Positions 59,601 to 64,000 of a stretch of DNA of 64,000 bases are shown here, piece by piece. Source of the stretch: a virus; IMG/VR virus record IMGVR_UViG_3300042691_042003, positions 124,001 through 188,000 of that record; one strand, 5' to 3'. The first letter of the stretch is position 1. Every line of letters begins with the position of its first letter. The notes beneath the pieces are model-generated. The model saw nothing but the letters and a program-made list of their open reading frames with translations. It was not told where the DNA came from and ran no database searches. Made by a program: the position numbers and the translations under genes.

Positions 59601-59648
59601 CTTTACTTCATATGATAAATATCTAGAAATAAATTTAAGAAAATACTT

Positions 59649-59657
59649 CATATAATG
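59649..59657 (+). promoter_or_regulatory. CATATAATG motif overlapping a start codon
   Basis: The motif overlaps the ATG at 59655, unlike the others, so it may be coincidental. A GATAAATAT stretch lies about 35 nt upstream. Confidence 0.25.
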
Positions 59658-59912
59658 AAAAATCTATTTACTTACGAAGAATTTTTAAACGAAGGGTCTA
59701 CTAAGGTTGATGGAATCAATATAATTGATACCAAATACGTAGTAGCTCATAATTTCAAAAAACCCAGTGGAAAGGGCGTTTGGAAATGGTCTTTTTATTC
59801 AGACGGAGGAGATTCAGTAAAGACTCCTATTATGGATTATGAAAAGGCTAAAAAATGGGCAGCTGATTGGGCTAAGTTTAAAAAAGAACCTTGGGTTTAT
59901 TTATTACCTTAA
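59655..59912 (+). CDS. Small protein with capsid-targeting start
   Basis: The 85-residue protein begins NLFTYEEFLNEG, a near-ideal capsid-targeting peptide with a cut after LNE. The rest has VWKWSFYSDGGDSVKT and a WAADWAKFKKEPWVYLL ending. It likely ends up in the phage head. It is first in the downstream capsid-targeted group. Confidence 0.72.
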   Translation: MKNLFTYEEFLNEGSTKVDGINIIDTKYVVAHNFKKPSGKGVWKWSFYSDGGDSVKTPIMDYEKAKKWAADWAKFKKEPWVYLLP

Positions 59913-59927
59913 AAAAAAATTAATTTT

Positions 59928-60896
59928 ATGAAAAGAATTTTTTATCTCATTGGAGCTCTCTTCCTTTTTTCTTCTTGTCGCAGAGAAGACATGGAAATCA
60001 AAAACCCGGAAACCTCTCCATCGGTTGAAGTAAGACAATGTGCTTCTATGGATGTTCTTCAAAAACAACTACAAGAAGATCCTCAACTTCAATCTCGTAT
60101 GGATGAAATCGAAACCAATCTTGAAAAGAATCAAAATCTTATGAAGATGGGTCGATTAGTAAATGGTGTTTATGAAATTCCTGTTTGGGTTAATGTTCTT
60201 TATAGAACATCTGCTGAAAATATTTCTCAAACTCAAATTCAATCTCAGATTGATGTACTTAACGAAGATTTCGGAGGAACAAATACAGATAATGTTTTAG
60301 TCCCTTCTACTTTTTCAACATTGAAAGCCGGAAATTGTAATATCCGTTTTGTTCTACAAGGTGTTACTCGTAAATCAACTACGAAAACTTCTTGGAGGAC
60401 TGATAATTCTATGAAGATTTCTTCTAAGGGAGGAATTAATCCTACTTCGCCTACGATATATTTAAATCTATGGGTCTGCACTCTCGCTAATGGTATTCTA
60501 GGTTATGCTCAATTTCCAGGAGGATCTTCATCAACTGATGGTGTTGTTATTCTAAATACTGCCTTTGGTAGAACAGGAACTGCTACAGCTCCTTTCAATA
60601 AAGGTCGAACTGCTACTCATGAAGTTGGTCATTGGTTAAACCTTCGTCATATTTGGGGTGATGCTACTTGTGGTTCTGATTTAGTTAACGATACACCAAC
60701 TCATAATACTGCTAATTACGGTTGTCCAGCAGCTGGTCATCGTTCAACTTGTACTGGAACTCCAATTGAAATGTGGATGAATTACATGGATTACACTGAC
60801 GATGCTTGTATGTATATGTTTTCTACTGGTCAAAAATCTAGAATGTTAGCTACTTTTGCTTCAGGAGGTGGAAGAACATCGTTTGCTCAACCTTAA
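59928..60896 (+). CDS. M43 (cytophagalysin/pappalysin-type) metalloprotease lipoprotein
   Basis: The 322-residue protein has a lipoprotein signal (YLIGALFLFSSC, Cys17). The catalytic zinc motif HEVGHWLNLRH is at residues 231-241 and the Met-turn MNYMDYTDDACMYMF begins at residue 284, both textbook for family M43. Cysteines around them (ATCGSD, NYGCP, RSTCTG) match the family. No T9SS tail follows, so it should be an outer-membrane or periplasmic lipoprotein. It could trim surface proteins, alter receptor access or cleave phage adhesins. It sits between capsid-targeted genes. Confidence 0.93.
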   Translation: MKRIFYLIGALFLFSSCRREDMEIKNPETSPSVEVRQCASMDVLQKQLQEDPQLQSRMDEIETNLEKNQNLMKMGRLVNGVYEIPVWVNVLYRTSAENISQTQIQSQIDVLNEDFGGTNTDNVLVPSTFSTLKAGNCNIRFVLQGVTRKSTTKTSWRTDNSMKISSKGGINPTSPTIYLNLWVCTLANGILGYAQFPGGSSSTDGVVILNTAFGRTGTATAPFNKGRTATHEVGHWLNLRHIWGDATCGSDLVNDTPTHNTANYGCPAAGHRSTCTGTPIEMWMNYMDYTDDACMYMFSTGQKSRMLATFASGGGRTSFAQP

Positions 60897-60904
60897 TTAT
60901 ATTC

Positions 60905-61102
60905 ATGAAATTTTACACATATCGAGAATTTTTAAGAGAAACAGCATATAAAGAAGGAAGTAGAAAACCTACGGCTGAAGAAAGAAAAATGTGTAAATCA
61001 CCTGAAGGATTTAATCAGATAAATCATTGTAAAGCTTTAGGACTTATTCCTAGAGCAGATGGAACTAAAAAAGTAAGTGCTAAATACGGAGGAGATGAGT
61101 AA
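60905..61102 (+). CDS. Small protein with capsid-targeting start
   Basis: The 65-residue protein starts KFYTYREFLRETA, a capsid-targeting-like peptide with a potential cut after LRE. The rest is basic with KMCKSPEGFNQINHCKALG, where two Cys and a His might bind a metal. It is probably packaged in the head. Confidence 0.68.
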   Translation: MKFYTYREFLRETAYKEGSRKPTAEERKMCKSPEGFNQINHCKALGLIPRADGTKKVSAKYGGDE

Positions 61103-61823
61103 TGAAAAAGATATACAAAGACTAGAAGATTCTTTAAGAGGAAAAAAGGTCTTACTAATAACGACCTCAAATCGTTGGTCAGGACATGATGAAAAACCTA
61201 AATCGTCTAGACTTGCTGAAGATCTGGCTAGTAGAATAGGTGCTACAATAATCGATGCTTCAAAATTGAAGATTTATCCTTGCGAAGGAAATGTTTCTAC
61301 CGTTAACGGAAATAATTGCGGAACCGTAGATTCGGTTTTAAAAGATAAGACGAAGAATCCTACAGGTCATCATCGTTGCTGGGTTAATATTAATAATCCT
61401 GACGACGAACTTTGGAAAATAAGCAAAGAGATATTTGAAGCTGATTCGGTTATATTTTTCGCTTCAGTGAGATGGGGTCAAACCAATTCTATATATCAGA
61501 AACTAATTGAACGCTTGAATTGGCTAGAGAATCGCTGGGCAACTTTGAATGAGAGTAATATATTATCTAATAAGGAGGCAGGCATTGTCCTAGTTGGCCA
61601 CAATTGGAACGGAGTAGCTGTTTTAGAAACACAAAAGCAGGTTCTACAATTTTATGGATTTAAAGTTCCTACCGAGCTATCGTTTAATTGGCAATGGACT
61701 ACCGATCCTTTTGATGAATCCGAAGAAGGATATATTCAAGATCCTAAAGATTTTAAAGAAGATTTCGATCTTGGATCTAATGCATTGAAAGAATCATTCA
61801 AAAACTTCTTTAAAAGACAATGA
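61095..61823 (+). CDS. Flavodoxin-fold NADPH-dependent FMN reductase-like protein
   Basis: The ATG at 61095, overlapping the previous stop, is preferred to a GTG at 61077. The 242-residue protein has VLLITTSNRWSGHDEKPKSSRLAEDL (flavodoxin phosphate loop with S-R-L), [27 protein letters not shown] and GIVLVGHNWNGVAVLETQKQ, matching FMN-reductase/WrbA-like oxidoreductases. A Cys-rich insert (YPCEGNVST ... NNCGT ... HHRCW) is unusual. It could manage redox or drug-like substrates. It ends on the start of a capsid-targeted gene but has no such start itself. Confidence 0.75.
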   Translation: MSNEKDIQRLEDSLRGKKVLLITTSNRWSGHDEKPKSSRLAEDLASRIGATIIDASKLKIYPCEGNVSTVNGNNCGTVDSVLKDKTKNPTGHHRCWVNINNPDDELWKISKEIFEADSVIFFASVRWGQTNSIYQKLIERLNWLENRWATLNESNILSNKEAGIVLVGHNWNGVAVLETQKQVLQFYGFKVPTELSFNWQWTTDPFDESEEGYIQDPKDFKEDFDLGSNALKESFKNFFKRQ

Positions 61824-62617
61824 AAAACTTAAAAACTTACGATAGCTGGTTAAACGAATCAACAGTTAATCCTATTGTTGAGGATCTACTTACTCGAGCA
61901 GAACCTACTATTCAACAGATGGTTAATAAATCTAGAGAGGCTTATGTAAAACAATACGAGCGTGAATGGACTAAATACGATGAAACGATTACTAGATTAA
62001 TCATAATCTCTAATATGGTTCGATCTTTTGAAATTTACACGAAACATAATGATAGACTCGTTAACTTTACAGTAAAAGGATCTCCAAAAGGATCTATGGT
62101 TATCTCTTCACAAATTGATAGAGATGATGTACCTCATTATTTAGATACTGAGGTAATTTATGCAGGAGGTTATAATATACAGGCTCTTCATTATCGTTAT
62201 ATTACGAAAACTAATCTAACTAAAACTGGAGCTGATACTAAAACCAAAGAGATAGGAGAAAAAATCAAGAAGCTTTCTAAACTAGAAAAGATCAATAAAG
62301 AAATCGAAGGTTATCAAGTCAGAATAAAGGATAATGAAGAGAATATTGCTAAAAATTCGGTTTTATCTGACGAAGAAATAAAGGATATTCTTCGAAAGGG
62401 AGAGTATGGTAGTACTATTGATACTACATGGGAGGATGTTGTTCGGAACAAAGGACATTACGATAGCAGAGAAGAATTTGAAACTTCTCAAAAGCAATAC
62501 ATCGCTGATAAGATAGTATTTTGGAAAAGGGTAAATATTGAATGGAAAATTGAGAATAATACAGCTCTCAAAAAGAATATTGACAAATTAAATAAGAAGT
62601 TAGAGACACTAATATGA
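61820..62617 (+). CDS. Protein with capsid-targeting start (paralogue start A)
   Basis: The 265-residue protein begins KNLKTYDSWLNES, identical over the first 14 residues to the next gene, then diverges at once. A cut after LNE is expected. The body has many charged helices (KEIGEKIKKLSKLEKINK) and looks like a coiled-coil or DNA-binding internal protein. It is likely packaged in the head. Confidence 0.7.
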   Translation: MKNLKTYDSWLNESTVNPIVEDLLTRAEPTIQQMVNKSREAYVKQYEREWTKYDETITRLIIISNMVRSFEIYTKHNDRLVNFTVKGSPKGSMVISSQIDRDDVPHYLDTEVIYAGGYNIQALHYRYITKTNLTKTGADTKTKEIGEKIKKLSKLEKINKEIEGYQVRIKDNEENIAKNSVLSDEEIKDILRKGEYGSTIDTTWEDVVRNKGHYDSREEFETSQKQYIADKIVFWKRVNIEWKIENNTALKKNIDKLNKKLETLI

Positions 62618-63210
62618 AAAATTTAAAAACCTACGATAGCTGGTTGAATGAATCTTCAGGAGATTTACTTAAACCGAGAAGAGGAAAACCTTTACATTTC
62701 GATCATCGTAGATATCCAGAGCTAGCAGGTGAGCTATTCAATCTTATTACTATTGCATATTCGGAAATAGGAGGTCATGCTAAAATAAAATCTCCAGAAG
62801 ATATATTCTCTGATCCTGATTGGAATTTCTGGGAAGGTACTGATATTCACGGATCTCAAGATTTTGATATTGTCATATTTGGACAGAAGACTAAATTTGG
62901 TGTTAAATTTTCCGGGGTAGGACATGATGGAGCAAAAGATTCTAAGAAAGAGTATCTAGACGATCTAGGATCAGATCTTAAGAATTTAGGTTATTACATC
63001 GAATCTTCTGGAAAATTTGCTGAGATTCTTATGAATAAGTACGGATGTCCTGTTATAGAAGACGAAGAAACTGTTGTTAAAGTTCTTGGTAAACAAGTTC
63101 AATGGATAGGTAAATCTTCAAATCCAGAACATACAGGTAATGGATGGTACATACGTAATATTGGAGGACATCCTCATGAAAAGATTTTAATAGGTCGACC
63201 AAAAAGTTAA
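62614..63210 (+). CDS. Protein with capsid-targeting start (paralogue start B)
   Basis: The 198-residue protein shares its first 14 residues (KNLKTYDSWLNES) with the preceding gene, while the rest (KPLHFDHRRYPELAGELF, DFDIVIFGQKTKFGVKFSG) is unrelated. This suggests the targeting peptide was copied onto a different cargo. The mature part might be a nucleotidyltransferase- or nuclease-like domain, but this is not established. Confidence 0.7.
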   Translation: MKNLKTYDSWLNESSGDLLKPRRGKPLHFDHRRYPELAGELFNLITIAYSEIGGHAKIKSPEDIFSDPDWNFWEGTDIHGSQDFDIVIFGQKTKFGVKFSGVGHDGAKDSKKEYLDDLGSDLKNLGYYIESSGKFAEILMNKYGCPVIEDEETVVKVLGKQVQWIGKSSNPEHTGNGWYIRNIGGHPHEKILIGRPKS

Positions 63211-63266
63211 AATAAATTTTTTTCTTTACGATATTTGTTTTATATTAGCAATACAAAAATAAACAT
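63205..63266 (+). promoter_or_regulatory. Conserved early-type promoter module (short form)
   Basis: AGTTAAAATAAATTTTTTTC overlaps the previous stop codon and TTTTATATTAGCAATAC precedes the ATG at 63267. It matches the module at 53891 closely over 40 bases. Confidence 0.65.
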
Positions 63267-64000
63267 ATGAAAGTAGCATTTTTTCACGGACTCGAATCTT
63301 CCCCAAAATCTGATAAGAATGATTCTCTTCGAAGCAGATTCGATTTTGTTTACGATCCTCCTATGTCTTATTCGGATCCCGGTCTATTTGAAAAAGTTCT
63401 TTCAGAGGTAAAGAAAAATAAAATCGATCTTCTTATAGGGTCATCTATGGGTGGTTGGTTCGCTTATTGCATTTCAACTCTGACAGGAATTCCCACACTC
63501 CTTTTTAATCCTGCAGTTCATAGTCGTCCTACGGAACCTAAAGTTAGGATAGGAAATAGAAAAGCAAAGCACACTCTAGTCTTAGGAATCAGTGATAAAG
63601 TTATTATTCCTATGCTTACTCAAAATTGGGTTGCAAAAGAAGGAATCGGTTCTTTTAAAATTTATTTTGAATCTAACGAACATAGGACCCCTATCGATAT
63701 TTTTGATAAATGGTTAGATATTGAATCTAATAAGCTTAATGAAGAATGGTCAACCGAATCTCCTGGTAATTTACCTGATTGGTCATTTTTACCAGTTGAA
63801 GCTGTACAAACTCTCGTTCCTAATTTTCTAACTAAACGCCCTCCAGTTGGTAATCTCGTAATTGAAGATGATTCGGAAGTTGAAGATGTTAGAAGAGCAC
63901 AAAGAAACCTTTCTGATGATGATATTCGTTTTATTAAAGATGCACATGATTCTCCTCCTCAGATTTTCTATCAATGGTTAGTTCTTAGAGGTGAAAGGCC
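63267..64000 (+). CDS. YqiA-like alpha/beta-hydrolase (partial)
   Basis: The frame runs off the window without a stop; 244 residues are visible. KVAFFHGLESSPKSDKND and LLIGSSMGGWFAYCI carry the G-x-S-x-G nucleophile loop of YqiA-type esterases. A serine hydrolase could act on lipids or esters. The later part (DDSEVEDVRRAQRNLSDDD) is not typical of YqiA, so the protein has an extra C-terminal domain. It has an early-type promoter. Confidence 0.72.
   Translation, partial: MKVAFFHGLESSPKSDKNDSLRSRFDFVYDPPMSYSDPGLFEKVLSEVKKNKIDLLIGSSMGGWFAYCISTLTGIPTLLFNPAVHSRPTEPKVRIGNRKAKHTLVLGISDKVIIPMLTQNWVAKEGIGSFKIYFESNEHRTPIDIFDKWLDIESNKLNEEWSTESPGNLPDWSFLPVEAVQTLVPNFLTKRPPVGNLVIEDDSEVEDVRRAQRNLSDDDIRFIKDAHDSPPQIFYQWLVLRGER

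Noticed and set aside
1-64000. CRISPR array or insertion sequence
   Set aside because: No regularly spaced short direct repeats with unique spacers, no transposase and no terminal inverted repeats were seen. The 92-bp repeat is degenerate and without spacers.
1-64000. Bacterial chromosome or plasmid origin of the window
   Set aside because: Gene density, the single dominant strand, tiny orphan genes, phage-type enzymes and capsid-targeting peptides fit a phage better, although no hallmark head or packaging gene is in the window.

Overview
The window reads as part of a large (probably jumbo) T4-like tailed-phage genome infecting a member of the Bacteroidota. This is inference: no terminase, major capsid or DNA polymerase gene lies in the window. 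The grounds are dense one-directional packing with 1-14 nt overlaps, many small orphan genes, about 30% GC, phage-style nucleotide and RNA-metabolism genes (thymidylate synthase, GTP cyclohydrolase I, a short adenylosuccinate synthetase, two sigma factors, IF-3), and nine or more proteins whose first 10-22 residues look like T4 capsid-targeting sequences ending in (L/I)-x-E. The Bacteroidota host is suggested by a type IX secretion (T9SS)-like C-terminus, a YDG/Ig-like secreted protein, an M43 cytophagalysin-type lipoprotein, and promoters resembling the Bacteroidota -7 element.

Layout. 1-2.4 kb: ECF-like sigma factor, small genes and a PD-(D/E)XK nuclease. 2.3-16.4 kb: a very AT-rich glycan island of about 19 genes (glycosyltransferases of several folds, methyltransferases, an FAD oxidoreductase, a Gfo/Idh/MocA oxidoreductase, a sugar nucleotidyltransferase, a cupin) that includes a RuBisCO-like protein. 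16.4-29.8 kb: ThyA, a lone ABC-transporter membrane domain, a GT2/TPR glycosyltransferase, then a run of genes with capsid-targeting-like N-termini (KTDG nucleotidyltransferase-like protein, HLGH nucleotidylyltransferase, Dps-like protein) mixed with exported proteins including a NucA-type nuclease lipoprotein. 29.8-36.5 kb: a structured 350-bp non-coding leader, a DUF2828/TROVE-vWA (Ro60-like) protein, IF-3, a thioredoxin and a PurA/PurZ-like enzyme. 36.5-38.5 kb: the only minus-strand genes, including a LamG lectin. 38.6-45.8 kb: small genes, an Imm-type superinfection immunity protein, a primary-type sigma factor, FolE and a large exported protein. 45.8-51.4 kb: three paralogous fibre-like proteins. 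51.6-55.4 kb: small genes behind a repeated promoter module, a RecA/DnaB-type ATPase and a DUF932-like protein. 55.4-56.3 kb: an unusual non-coding region with a 92-bp-period repeat, CTAG enrichment and a GC-rich palindromic stretch. 56.3-64 kb: small genes, a T9SS-type exported protein, an M43 protease lipoprotein, a second capsid-targeted cluster and an alpha/beta-hydrolase cut by the window end.

Two promoter classes can be seen. A conserved leader with a TATTATATTAGC core precedes early-looking small genes and probably uses the host sigma. A CATATAATA-type motif lies 19-25 nt before seven start codons and resembles the T4 late promoter; the phage sigma at 41.5 kb could read it. Together the genes suggest a phage that remodels surface glycans or glycosylates its virion, exports several proteins to the host envelope, supplements nucleotide synthesis, adjusts translation and RNA handling, and packages a set of enzymes in its head.
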